A stretch of 64,000 nt of DNA from Solitalea canadensis DSM 3403 (GTDB lineage: Bacteria; Bacteroidota; Bacteroidia; Sphingobacteriales; Sphingobacteriaceae), in assembly GCF_000242635.2 (NCBI RefSeq), contig NC_017770.1, forward strand, positions 4,352,669-4,416,668. Reading direction: 5' to 3'. Positions 55,925 through 64,000 of this stretch are shown here, piece after piece. Numbering within the stretch: position 1 is the stretch's first letter; every line of letters starts with the position of its first letter. A program made the position numbers and the translations under genes. The notes under the pieces are model-generated. The model was not told where the DNA came from. It did not search any database and saw nothing but the letters and a program-made list of their open reading frames with translations.

Positions 55925-56089
55925 GTTACTATTATTTATTCCTAAATTTCTACTTTTTTACTCTTTTATTCCAAAAATAATACTCATTTGCTTCAAAAAC
56001 CAGTTGGCTTTCTATTAGTTTTGTAAAATTGAACTTACAAACTACGAAACGGTTCGTATTCAAAATTATTATAACAAAATGAATTTTTA

Positions 56090-56878
56090 ATGAAGCTCAA
56101 GTTTTATAAATATCAAGGTGCCGGTAATGATTTCGTGTTGATCGACAACAGAAATAAAACATTAACTGTTGATGTAAAACTATTCGCTCACCTTTGCGAC
56201 CGTCGTTTTGGTATCGGAGGCGATGGCATTATGCTACTTCAAAATCACCCCGGGTTTGATTTTGAAATGATCTACGCCAATTCCGATGGTAGACCAAGCA
56301 CTATGTGCGGAAACGGTGGCCGCTGCATTACTGCATTTGCTAATCACTTAGGCATTTTTAATGCCGAAACTAATTTCATTGCCGTAGATGGACCACATTA
56401 TGCCAAATTGACCGAAAAAGGGGTAAGTCTGGAAATGATTGATGTGAGTGAAATTGAGTCCAACAGTGATTTCTTTGTATTAAACACAGGTTCTCCTCAT
56501 TACGTAAAAGAAGTAAGCGACGTTAAAGATCTTAATGTTTTTGAGTCGGGCAGATCCATACGATACAATGATCGTTTTAAAGCGGAAGGTATTAATGTAA
56601 ACTTTGTTGAAGATAAAGGCGATCATCTTATTGTCCGTACCTACGAACGCGGGGTTGAAGACGAAACGCTTGCTTGCGGTACCGGAGTTACCGCTGTCGC
56701 TTTGGCCATGATGAAGAAAAAAGGATTAACCGGAACCCACACAACACATATTAAAGCAATGGGTGGAGATCTTTCTGTTACGGCAACCACATCTGATGGA
56801 AACGCTTTCACTAGTGTATTCTTAGAGGGCCCGGCAGATTATGTTTTTGAAGGTGAAATTGAAATAGAAACCGTTTAG
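56090..56878 (+). CDS. dapF: Diaminopimelate epimerase
   Basis: Interconverts LL- and meso-diaminopimelate for peptidoglycan and lysine synthesis; 262 aa. Both catalytic cysteines are in place: C73 in MCGNGGRC and the second in LACGTGVTAVA. N-terminal YQGAGNDFVLIDNR is typical. A TAGTTTTG -7-like word (56016-56023) lies 66 bp upstream. It is followed after 13 bp by a response-regulator gene, with which it is probably co-transcribed. Confidence 0.97.
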   Translation: MKLKFYKYQGAGNDFVLIDNRNKTLTVDVKLFAHLCDRRFGIGGDGIMLLQNHPGFDFEMIYANSDGRPSTMCGNGGRCITAFANHLGIFNAETNFIAVDGPHYAKLTEKGVSLEMIDVSEIESNSDFFVLNTGSPHYVKEVSDVKDLNVFESGRSIRYNDRFKAEGINVNFVEDKGDHLIVRTYERGVEDETLACGTGVTAVALAMMKKKGLTGTHTTHIKAMGGDLSVTATTSDGNAFTSVFLEGPADYVFEGEIEIETV

Positions 56879-56891
56879 CTGTATATCACTT

Positions 56892-58235
56892 ATGTCAAGC
56901 GGAACTTTATTGATAATTGATGACGAAGAGAAGCTTCGAAAACTGTTAGCCCGTATTCTTTCACTGGAAGGCTATACTGTTTTGGAGGCAGCAACAGGTA
57001 AGGATGGCCTTAAAAAACTGGAGCGAGAACACGTTGACCTTGTTTTGAGTGATGTAAAACTACCAGACGCAAACGGTGTTGAATTAACACAAACAATTCA
57101 TACCCAATTTCCTTCTGTTGAAATTATTGTTTTAACTGCTTACGGAACGATTGCCGATGGGGTTAAGGCAATAAAAAACGGTGCTTTCGATTATATTACC
57201 AAGGGAGATGATAATGACAAAATCATTCCTTTAGTGGCAATGGCGATGAAACGCTCGCTAGATCGCCAGGAGATCACTCGCTTATCAAAGAAATCAGGCG
57301 AAAAATATAGCTTCGACCAAGTTATTGGGAATTCGAAGCAAATAAAAGAAGCCATTTCACTTGCACAAAAAGTAGCAGGAACAGACGCCACCGTTTTACT
57401 TTTAGGCGAAACTGGTACGGGAAAAGAGGTGTTTGCGCAAGCAATACATGAGGCTGGCAATCGAAAAAACAAAGCTTTTGTAGCCATTAATTGCGGTGCA
57501 TTTAGTAAGGAGCTGTTGGAAAGTGAACTGTTTGGCTATAGAGCCGGTTCGTTTACAGGAGCAACTAAGGATAAACCCGGATTGTTTGAAGAAGCGCATG
57601 GAGGAACCATTTTTCTGGATGAGATTGGTGAAATGAACATCGACCTCCAAGCTAAACTATTACGAGCCCTTGAAACCGGAGAATTTTTAAAAATCGGTGA
57701 TACCAAACCCACTAAAGTTGACGTACGAATTATTGCTGCAACTAACCGGGATCTAAAAATTGAAAGTGAGCAGGGTCGTTTCCGGTCGGATCTGTTTTAT
57801 CGATTAAGTGTATTTCAAATAAAACTACCGCCGCTGCGTGAGCGTACAAAGGACATTGAAGAAATTGCCAATTTCTTTTTACGTTACTTTTCTGCAAAGA
57901 ACAACAAGAAAATTGCTTCAATGAGCACGGATTTCCTGGAGAAATTACACTCGTACTCATGGTTGGGCAATATCCGCGAGTTGAAAAACATAATGGAGCG
58001 CGCTGTTATTCTTAGCGATTCCGACCAGCTTACAATGAATGAGCTTCCTTATGAAATTCTATTTTCTACCGATTCTCCTAACGGTGTAACCTCGACTTTC
58101 GACCTTGCGACAGTAGAAAAAATGCATATTCAAAAGGTCCTTCAACACACCAAGGGCAACAAAACAGAAGCTGCTCGATTATTAAATATCGGCTTGACTA
58201 CCCTTTACCGAAAAATTGAGGAGTATAAATTATAA
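56892..58235 (+). CDS. NtrC-family sigma-54-dependent response regulator
   Basis: Transcription activator of 447 aa: an N-terminal receiver domain with acidic DDEE (about 10-13) and the phosphorylatable D54 (VLSDVKLPD); a central AAA+ sigma-54-interaction domain with Walker A GETGTGKE, the sigma-54 loop GSFTGA in place of the usual GAFTGA, and Walker B GGTIFLDEIGE; and a C-terminal Fis-type helix-turn-helix with NKTEAARLLNIGLTTLYRKI. No sensor kinase is adjacent, so it is an orphan regulator within this window. Its targets are unknown. Confidence 0.95.
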   Translation: MSSGTLLIIDDEEKLRKLLARILSLEGYTVLEAATGKDGLKKLEREHVDLVLSDVKLPDANGVELTQTIHTQFPSVEIIVLTAYGTIADGVKAIKNGAFDYITKGDDNDKIIPLVAMAMKRSLDRQEITRLSKKSGEKYSFDQVIGNSKQIKEAISLAQKVAGTDATVLLLGETGTGKEVFAQAIHEAGNRKNKAFVAINCGAFSKELLESELFGYRAGSFTGATKDKPGLFEEAHGGTIFLDEIGEMNIDLQAKLLRALETGEFLKIGDTKPTKVDVRIIAATNRDLKIESEQGRFRSDLFYRLSVFQIKLPPLRERTKDIEEIANFFLRYFSAKNNKKIASMSTDFLEKLHSYSWLGNIRELKNIMERAVILSDSDQLTMNELPYEILFSTDSPNGVTSTFDLATVEKMHIQKVLQHTKGNKTEAARLLNIGLTTLYRKIEEYKL

Positions 58236-58274
58236 TACCCGGTCTATTGTAAAGGGCTGAACAACTGTGTTAAA

Positions 58275-58991
58275 TCAGAATCGGGTATTAAGCACCACAT
58301 GAATTATATTATTTACCAATGTTGATCCGCTTTTTTGCTTTACCAATTGATTCATATAGCCGGCCTCCACATCAATTACATGATTAATTCGGTAACCGAT
58401 TGCTGCATATGCCCGGTTTTGATCAAAAAAGCTATTATTGGTTGTTTCCTTATTGATGTAATTAAACATTATTTCCTCTTGAAAGGCTCCGTAAAAGCCT
58501 TTAACAAAAGAGGAATCCTTTCTAAACGGCAAAACACCTCTTACGTAATACCGAAATCGTTGTTGCGATTTATAATCATCGGGAGCTGCAACCGAACTGA
58601 TCCATCGTTGTTCTAACCGAAACCGATGATTAAATGTTACTCGTCCGGCTTTATGATTAATTATTAATTGTTCCCAAATCCTATGCTCATCAACTCTGTC
58701 ATTTTCCCCATCTATAATCACATGATTGGAAGCGTAAGCGTATCCTAAACCTGTTTTTAAGTGATTATTGATCTTATAAGAAATACCCGGACGAAGAACA
58801 AATTGCTGAAGTTTTTCATAACCGTTGGATGAACGGAATTGAGCATCAAAAGTAAACCCCCATTGAGTTTTTTTAGGTTGGACAGAAGTTGCCAACGCTA
58901 CCCATCCTGAGTGTTGACTTTGTGCAAGCACTGGCTTAACAAACCATACCGAAAGGACAATAATTAATACCGCTTTTTTTTGTATTTTCAT
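58275..58991 (-). CDS. Exported DUF2490 family protein
   Basis: Protein of 238 aa from the ATG at 58991 (MKIQKKAVLIIVLSV), chosen because a signal peptide starts there; the frame is open 29 codons farther. The remainder is beta-strand rich with RPGISYKINNHLKTGLGYAYA and RFRLEQRWI, the hallmark of DUF2490 outer-membrane barrel proteins. Function unknown. It is divergent from the next gene, sharing the 100-bp region 58992-59091. Confidence 0.82.
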   Translation of the reverse strand: MKIQKKAVLIIVLSVWFVKPVLAQSQHSGWVALATSVQPKKTQWGFTFDAQFRSSNGYEKLQQFVLRPGISYKINNHLKTGLGYAYASNHVIIDGENDRVDEHRIWEQLIINHKAGRVTFNHRFRLEQRWISSVAAPDDYKSQQRFRYYVRGVLPFRKDSSFVKGFYGAFQEEIMFNYINKETTNNSFFDQNRAYAAIGYRINHVIDVEAGYMNQLVKQKSGSTLVNNIIHVVLNTRF

Positions 58992-59091
58992 TAATAACTG
59001 GACTGATTTCGCGAAGCTACGATAGTATACAATAATTCTCCGAACAAAAATAAAAGAAGTAAATTCAGTATAAAGCATTATATCTTATACC

Positions 59092-59733
59092 ATGAAACGA
59101 ATCTATGGATTAGTCTTTCTACTTATTGTGCTAATTAAACCTCTTTTGATACAAGCTCAGGAAACTGAACGGATTTATATGCTTAGTGGTGTTATGGAAA
59201 CTGCCGCCGGATTTCGCTTACTCACGGATCATACATTTGAATACTTTTTTTCTTACGGAGCGGCCGATAAATGGGGCAAAGGAACCTGGAAAAGGGTTGA
59301 CAGCCTGATTATCTTTACAAGCTATCATCAACAACCTGAACAAGATTTTATACTGAAAGAAGCAAAAAAAACGAAAAACGACTTTCTCCAGATAACAGTT
59401 GCCGATTCTATACATAATCCTTACAGATACGTTGCTTGTCTTTTAAACGACAACGAACGATCAACCAATGAAAACGGCATTGTAACCTATCCTGCAGACT
59501 CAGCTCGTTACCTCCGCATGTATCATCCTATCTTTAGTATCCGGCTTACCACCATCAACCTGCCAAAAGACAAAAACGACTTCATCATAGGCCCTTCTTG
59601 TGATCTTTCCGAAGTCTTTTTTAATAACCTGGTTTTTACCGCCTCTCCAAACGAAATAACCTCAACTATTCTTCCTGGCTCTCCAGATCAGCCAATTGGC
59701 TCAAAAACCTTTCACTTTAAAGCTGAACAATAA
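59092..59733 (+). CDS. Secreted protein of unknown function
   Basis: Protein of 213 aa with a signal peptide (about 1-22, ending IQAQ). Not recognised. Visible features: FEYFFSYGAADKWGKGTWKRVDSLIIFTS, split here as FFSYGAADKWGKGTW and DSLIIF, resembles a lipocalin-like or META-type small barrel, and the C-terminal half is strand-rich without Cys. Divergent from the DUF2490 gene. Confidence 0.65.
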   Translation: MKRIYGLVFLLIVLIKPLLIQAQETERIYMLSGVMETAAGFRLLTDHTFEYFFSYGAADKWGKGTWKRVDSLIIFTSYHQQPEQDFILKEAKKTKNDFLQITVADSIHNPYRYVACLLNDNERSTNENGIVTYPADSARYLRMYHPIFSIRLTTINLPKDKNDFIIGPSCDLSEVFFNNLVFTASPNEITSTILPGSPDQPIGSKTFHFKAEQ

Positions 59734-59912
59734 ACACGTAAAAACTGAAAAGTAAATGATATAAACCGTAACTTTATCTCTATAAATAGTAATACAAAAA
59801 ATAAACTTAACCCATCGTTTTTGAGCTTTAGCTTTTTTCGATAAGCTTTCACCATCATTCCTCACCTCAATATTTATTGAAAACCACTTTTTATCTAATA
59901 TAAACCACTTAC

Positions 59913-59921
59913 AAAGGAGGT
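59913..59921 (+). promoter_or_regulatory. Perfect Shine-Dalgarno AAAGGAGGT
   Basis: A full complement to the 16S anti-Shine-Dalgarno sequence, with GGAGG ending 5 nt before the ATG at 59926. Almost no other gene in the window has such a site, as expected in Bacteroidota. Confidence 0.8.
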
Positions 59922-59925
59922 ATTT

Positions 59926-60702
59926 ATGAAATGGTATTCACTCACCAAATTGTTATTAACGATAATAGCACTTTCGCCTTTTTATGCGGTTAAGGGACAA
60001 GACGCACCCAAAGGACAGTTGTATTTAATACATGAAGACAAGGTAATCCCTTCTAAGGTTACTGAATATGAAGGCGCTGCAAAAGGCCTTGCGGATGCTT
60101 TTGCAAAATACACCAATGGCTCGTTAAAATATTGGGTTGCCAGCCGTGATGACTTTTCTTATATCTATGTTATTCCGGTAGGTAATTATGCAGGGGTAGA
60201 CATGGTAGATAATACTTTTGCCGAACTGTCAAAAGCAATGGGAAAAGAAGCGATGGAAGCAACTATGAAAAAATTTGATGGCACATTTTCGACCCATCGC
60301 GATTACATGGTAAGCTTCAGGGCTGATCTTTCTTATTTACCTGATTTTCCGCCAGAAAACACCTTTAGACATTGGGACATTTATTATCTTGATCCTGACA
60401 AAGAAACGGAAGCTATGGCCATTGCTAAAGAATGGAAAGCCTTATTTGAAACCAAAAAGATTACCAGCGGTTACCGTTTTAGCATCGCCAACATAGGGCT
60501 CGAACCCGCATTTATTGTGGTACTCTCCGGAAAGAATGCCGCAGATTTTTATACGCAAAGACAAGAAGTAAATAAAATGCTGGGAGAAGCAGGTGCCACG
60601 TTGATGCAAAAAACATGGACGGTTGTAAAGCGAATTGACCGTAAAGATGGAAAACTACATTTGGATTTATCTTTTATGCCTGCTACAACAACCAAAAAAT
60701 AA
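59926..60702 (+). CDS. Secreted protein of unknown function with a strong Shine-Dalgarno
   Basis: Protein of 258 aa with a signal peptide (about 1-24, ending VKGQ). Two similar halves seem present, around GQLYLIHEDKVIPSKVTEYE and FRHWDIYYLDPDKETEAMAI; each looks like the opening beta-strand of a ferredoxin-like dimeric alpha-beta barrel, as in NIPSNAP/EthD-type proteins, but this is a weak impression. Ends before a terminator that faces the kdp operon. Confidence 0.7.
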   Translation: MKWYSLTKLLLTIIALSPFYAVKGQDAPKGQLYLIHEDKVIPSKVTEYEGAAKGLADAFAKYTNGSLKYWVASRDDFSYIYVIPVGNYAGVDMVDNTFAELSKAMGKEAMEATMKKFDGTFSTHRDYMVSFRADLSYLPDFPPENTFRHWDIYYLDPDKETEAMAIAKEWKALFETKKITSGYRFSIANIGLEPAFIVVLSGKNAADFYTQRQEVNKMLGEAGATLMQKTWTVVKRIDRKDGKLHLDLSFMPATTTKK

Positions 60703-60727
60703 ATAATCCTTTCTTTCATAATGATAA

Positions 60728-60759
60728 AAACCCTTCCAAAATGGAAGGGTTTATTTTTG
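60728..60759 (+). terminator. Terminator of the 59926 gene, its U-tract containing a -7 element
   Basis: An 11-bp stem (60728-60738 with 60742-60752) and a 3-nt loop, followed by ATTTTTGCGC. The TATTTTTG at 60752-60759 fits the -7 consensus for the kdp operon. Confidence 0.8.
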
Positions 60760-60890
60760 CGCTATCCTATCTTCAATTTAATTTTTTCTTCCTTTTGCGC
60801 TCGATAAGAGACTCTTCCTGTTATTTCACTCCATAGCTACCACGTGCGGAACAACTTTTGGCATTAGCCTCACCAAAGAGTATTAATCAA
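60760..60890 (+). promoter_or_regulatory. Leader region of the kdp operon
   Basis: About 130 nt between the presumed promoter and the first micro-ORF, with a weak hairpin (CTTTTGG/CCAAAG, around 60855-60879). I tested the idea of a ydaO-type c-di-AMP or other known riboswitch and saw no match. Confidence 0.3.
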
Positions 60891-61001
60891 ATGAACTTAA
60901 ACATTAAACGAACGGGCATAAAGGCCCTTAATCCCTACCAAATCTTAGTAGCCGGTTTTAGCCTGCTAATCATCATTGCATTGCTCATTCGCTTTATCTA
61001 A
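60891..61001 (+). CDS. 36-aa membrane micro-protein at the head of the kdp operon
   Basis: ATG at 60891 to TAA at 60999-61001. A basic N-terminus (MNLNIKRTGIKAL) is followed by a hydrophobic helix ending in LLIRFI, the layout of a single-span membrane peptide. It is the first of three micro-ORFs before kdpA, all on the kdp strand. Not a known Kdp subunit; could regulate or stabilise the complex. Confidence 0.55.
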   Translation: MNLNIKRTGIKALNPYQILVAGFSLLIIIALLIRFI

Positions 61002-61012
61002 CAATTACCAAA

Positions 61013-61093
61013 ATGACCATTATTCTAATTCTAACCGGACTACTTTGTTTCTGGGTGTTTTTTAAATCAATAGATTTTTTTGAAAAGATCTAA
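61013..61093 (+). CDS. 26-aa membrane micro-protein in the kdp operon
   Basis: ATG at 61013 to TAA at 61091-61093. One hydrophobic helix (TIILILTGLLCFWVFF) followed by a short charged tail (DFFEKI). It lies 11 bp after the previous micro-ORF and 25 bp before kdpF. Confidence 0.5.
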   Translation: MTIILILTGLLCFWVFFKSIDFFEKI

Positions 61094-61118
61094 TTATTGG
61101 GGGTTAACAATAACAAAC

Positions 61119-61196
61119 ATGACAGCTTTATTCATTTTATCAATAGCGGTATTTATTTACCTCATTTATGTGCTGCTGAAGCCAGAAAAATTTTAA
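61119..61196 (+). CDS. kdpF: Potassium-transporting ATPase subunit KdpF
   Basis: ATG at 61119 to TAA at 61194-61196, 25 aa, 3 bp before kdpA. The single helix ends in LIYVLLKPEKF, the normal KdpF C-terminus. KdpF is a lipid-like stabiliser of the KdpABC pump. Confidence 0.9.
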   Translation: MTALFILSIAVFIYLIYVLLKPEKF

Positions 61197-61199
61197 ATC

Positions 61200-62915
61200 A
61201 TGAACACAGAAATTATAGGAGTAATTTTTACTTACGCTATTACCGTATTACTTGCCATTCCATTAGGTAAATACATTGCAAAAGTATTTGGCGGTGAAAA
61301 AACCTGGTCAGATTTTATGGCACCAATGGAAAGTTTGTTCTTCAAACTCTCGGGAATCAATCCAAAACAAGAAATGAACTGGAAACAGTTCTTAAAGGCC
61401 CTGTTAACAATCAATATGGTTTGGTTTGTTTTTGGCTTTTTGCTTTTGTTGTTTCAGGGGGCACTTCCATTAAATCCAGACGGCAACCCAAGTCAAACAC
61501 CTGATCTTGCTTTCAATACCATTATCAGTTTTATGGTAAACTGCGACTTACAGCATTATTCAGGCGAAAGCGGAGTAACCTACTTAACGCAGTTATTTGT
61601 AATGAACTTTCTAATGTTTGTAAGTGCCGCAACAGGTATAGCAGCACTAGTTGCCTTACTTAATGCCTTAAAAGCTAAAACAACAAACAACCTGGGAAAC
61701 TTTTGGGAGATTTTTGTTAAAACAAACACCCGTATTTTGTTGCCCTTGTGCGTGGTAGTTGCTACCATTTTGATTTTTAATGGAACCCCGGCAAGTTATG
61801 CCGGTAAAGATGCTATCGTAACTCTTCAGGGTGATAGTGTGCAGGTGTCCAGAGGTCCTGCCGCAGGAATGATCGCTATTAAACACATTGGAACAAACGG
61901 CGGCGGTTGGTTTGGTGCTAATTCTGCCCATCCACTTGAAAACCCTAATTATATAACAGCGGTAACAGAGTTGGTAGCACAAGTATTGATTCCAATTGCA
62001 ATGATCTTTGCCTTGGGATTTTACTTAAAACGCAAAAAGCTTTCCTATGTAATTTATGGCGTAATGACCATCGGAATGCTTTGCCTGGTTGTGCCAACGG
62101 TTGTTTCGGAGATAAACGGCAGTCCGGCTATTGAAAAATTGGGCATTGCTCAACCATCCGGAGCAATGGAAGGCAAAGAGGTGCGCTTCGGACCTGCTCT
62201 GTCGGGCTACTGGAGCACTGTAACAACAATTATTTCGACAGGATCAGTTAACTCAATGCACGACAGCAGCATGCCTGCATCTGGTATGTTTCAATTATTG
62301 GGCATGATGATCAACTCATTCTACGGAGGTTGCGGGGTTGGCATTCTCAACTATTTCATCTATATCATAATTGCAGTATTTATCTCAGGATTAATGGTTG
62401 GACGAACACCTGAGTTTATGGGGCATAAAGTAGAAGCCCGTGAAGTTAAGATTGCTGCACTGATCACTTTATTGAGCCCATTCCTAATTTTGGCTGGCAC
62501 AGCTTTATCCTCATTTATGGTCACGCATCATGCCGAAATTGGATGGGCGACAAAACCGGCCGCATGGCTAAACAACCCTGATTTTCATGGATTCTCAGAA
62601 ATGCTGTACGAATACACTTCAGCAAATGCCAACAACGGGTCGGGTTTTGAAGGATTAGGTGATAATAATATATTCTGGAATGTTACCACCGGGTTTGTGT
62701 TGATCCTTGGCCGTTTCCTTCCAATCATAGGCCCCGTTGCCATAGGTGGTTTATTAGCGGGTAAGAAATACATTCCTGAATCTGCAGGAACACTAAAAAC
62801 CGACTCACTCACTTTTGGTGTGATGACCTTAACGGTGATTATCATTATCAATGCATTATCGTACTTCCCTGCATTGGCTCTGGGACCTATTGCTGAATAT
62901 TTTACAATGAAGTAA
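61200..62915 (+). CDS. kdpA: Potassium-transporting ATPase K+-binding subunit KdpA
   Basis: K+-selective membrane subunit of the KdpFABC pump, 571 aa with about 10 helices. Selectivity-filter regions are visible as FMVNCDLQHYSGE, HIGTNGGGWFGANSAHPLENP, MINSFYGGCGVGILN and TSANANNGSGFEGL. It takes K+ from the periplasm and passes it through the tunnel to KdpB. Length is normal. Confidence 0.97.
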   Translation: MNTEIIGVIFTYAITVLLAIPLGKYIAKVFGGEKTWSDFMAPMESLFFKLSGINPKQEMNWKQFLKALLTINMVWFVFGFLLLLFQGALPLNPDGNPSQTPDLAFNTIISFMVNCDLQHYSGESGVTYLTQLFVMNFLMFVSAATGIAALVALLNALKAKTTNNLGNFWEIFVKTNTRILLPLCVVVATILIFNGTPASYAGKDAIVTLQGDSVQVSRGPAAGMIAIKHIGTNGGGWFGANSAHPLENPNYITAVTELVAQVLIPIAMIFALGFYLKRKKLSYVIYGVMTIGMLCLVVPTVVSEINGSPAIEKLGIAQPSGAMEGKEVRFGPALSGYWSTVTTIISTGSVNSMHDSSMPASGMFQLLGMMINSFYGGCGVGILNYFIYIIIAVFISGLMVGRTPEFMGHKVEAREVKIAALITLLSPFLILAGTALSSFMVTHHAEIGWATKPAAWLNNPDFHGFSEMLYEYTSANANNGSGFEGLGDNNIFWNVTTGFVLILGRFLPIIGPVAIGGLLAGKKYIPESAGTLKTDSLTFGVMTLTVIIIINALSYFPALALGPIAEYFTMK

Positions 62916-62928
62916 TCCGGAAACTAAA

Positions 62929-64000
62929 ATGAAAAAATCTAGAAATATTCCATTGTTTGAAGCAACGCTTGTAAAAGAAGGCATTAAACAAGCGTTCGTC
63001 AAACTAAACCCCAAAACAATGTTCCGTAATCCGGTGATGTTTACCGTTGAACTTGGAACAGTTGTTATGCTTTTTGTGACTGTTTACTCCTTAAGCAATA
63101 CTTCTCAAGGTTCGTTTTTATACAACCTTTCAATTTTTATCATTTTGTTCTTAACCGTGCTGTTCGCAAATTTTGCAGAAGCATTAGCAGAAGCACGTGG
63201 AAAAGCACAGGCAGATACATTAAGAAAAACCCGTGAAGAAACACCAGCGCGTCTGATTAAAAAATCCACCGATTCTTTAATTCAGGCAGAGCAAATAGTT
63301 TCCTCATCACAACTCAAAAAAGGGGATGTTTTTATTTGCGAAGCTGGCGACGTCATTCCTACAGATGGTGAAATTATGGAAGGTTTGGCTACCATTGATG
63401 AATCGGCAATAACTGGTGAATCTGCACCGGTAATTCGCGAAGCCGGGGGAGATAAATCTTCGGTAACAGGAGGAACAAAGGTATTATCAGATAAGATTAT
63501 TGTGAGAGTTACCACCGAACCAGGCGAAAGCTTCCTTGATAAGATGATCGCCTTGGTGGAAGGGGCGTCTCGTCAGAAAACACCGAATGAAATCGCATTG
63601 ACCATTCTGTTGGCCAGCTTCACATTGGTGTTCGTAATTGTATGTATTACGCTAAAACCATTTGCAGATTATGCAAACACGCCAATTACCATTGCAGCAT
63701 TAATTTCATTATTTGTTTGTCTGATTCCAACCACTATTGGAGGATTGCTTTCTGCCATTGGAATTGCAGGAATGGATCGAGCATTACGCGCCAATGTGAT
63801 CACGAAATCGGGAAAGGCTGTTGAAACTGCAGGCGATATTGACACGTTATTATTGGACAAGACCGGTACGATTACGATTGGTAATCGTAAGGCAACGAAT
63901 TTCTGGCCAATAAATGGAACTGATCGTAATTTATTAGTAGAAACGAGTGTTTTAAGCTCCTTAGCCGACGAAACACCCGAAGGTAAATCGATCATTGAAT
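62929..64000 (+). CDS. kdpB: Potassium-transporting ATPase ATP-binding subunit KdpB (3' end cut by window)
   Basis: P-type ATPase subunit that powers K+ import; 357 codons are seen from the ATG at 62929 to the window edge. Present are the actuator motif TGES in AITGESAPVI, the KPFADY region, the ion-gate helix LIPTTIGGLLSAIGIAGMDR, and the phosphorylation motif DKTGTIT with its Asp at residue 310. It begins 13 bp after kdpA. The rest of the operon (kdpC, possibly kdpD) should lie beyond the window. Confidence 0.97.
   Translation, partial: MKKSRNIPLFEATLVKEGIKQAFVKLNPKTMFRNPVMFTVELGTVVMLFVTVYSLSNTSQGSFLYNLSIFIILFLTVLFANFAEALAEARGKAQADTLRKTREETPARLIKKSTDSLIQAEQIVSSSQLKKGDVFICEAGDVIPTDGEIMEGLATIDESAITGESAPVIREAGGDKSSVTGGTKVLSDKIIVRVTTEPGESFLDKMIALVEGASRQKTPNEIALTILLASFTLVFVIVCITLKPFADYANTPITIAALISLFVCLIPTTIGGLLSAIGIAGMDRALRANVITKSGKAVETAGDIDTLLLDKTGTITIGNRKATNFWPINGTDRNLLVETSVLSSLADETPEGKSIIE

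Noticed and set aside
60760-60890. c-di-AMP (ydaO-type) riboswitch before kdp
   Set aside because: The conserved blocks of that RNA are not present; only a weak hairpin is seen.
1-64000. CRISPR arrays, tRNA or rRNA genes, insertion sequences, prophage or defence genes
   Set aside because: No spaced direct repeats, cloverleaf sequences, transposase or phage proteins were seen; the content is core and envelope genes.

Overview
The window is a chromosomal segment of a Bacteroidota bacterium, most likely from the Sphingobacteriales. Evidence: a SusC/SusD pair, an ExbB-ExbD-ExbD-TonB operon, a single-subunit succinate dehydrogenase membrane anchor, a NuoG without its molybdopterin domain, AT-rich spacers, an almost complete lack of Shine-Dalgarno sequences, and -7 promoter elements of the Bacteroidota type (TAnnTTTG). 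The genus is not determined. No phage, insertion sequence, CRISPR array, tRNA or rRNA was seen.

Layout. 1-4424: end of a susD gene and a complete susC (outer-membrane nutrient uptake). 4800-9484: housekeeping genes (biotin carrier, DUF4159, rsmE, CNNM/CBS membrane protein, ppa, DedA). 9537-22926: complete nuoA-N operon, read leftward from nuoA. 23047-28955: exbB-exbD-exbD-tonB-small membrane protein-PstS-like lipoprotein-TPR operon. 29536-32675: pckA, a SUI1-family factor and a lipid kinase. 32841-35561, rightward: SAM-II riboswitch-metK, a Nudix hydrolase and an acyltransferase. 35681-45050: secreted TPR protein, GIN-domain protein, beta-CASP nuclease, M28 peptidase plus CocE/NonD hydrolase, an unrecognised secreted protein and a small TonB-like protein. 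45183-48773: sdhCAB. 49031-54198: porin-aspA-ansB-dcuB. 54428-59733: DegQ-type protease, dapF with an NtrC-type regulator, DUF2490 protein, secreted orphan. 59926-64000: secreted orphan with an exceptional Shine-Dalgarno, then a kdp operon with three micro-ORFs (the third is kdpF), kdpA and a truncated kdpB.

How it fits together. Complex I (nuo) and complex II (sdh) form the respiratory core. Beside sdh, the porin/ansB/aspA/dcuB operon should turn imported asparagine into aspartate and then fumarate, feeding the same C4 pool; pckA links that pool to gluconeogenesis. The Exb/TonB operon can energise SusC-type receptors such as the one at the left edge. Kdp is a high-affinity K+ pump.

The most notable non-coding signals are a SAM-II riboswitch before metK, terminator U-tracts that seem to double as the -7 promoter element of the next gene, three related 133-142 bp TTTGAG-rich spacers inside the nuo and sdh operons, and micro-ORFs heading the kdp operon. 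No clearly new multi-gene system was found; most of the window is core metabolism.
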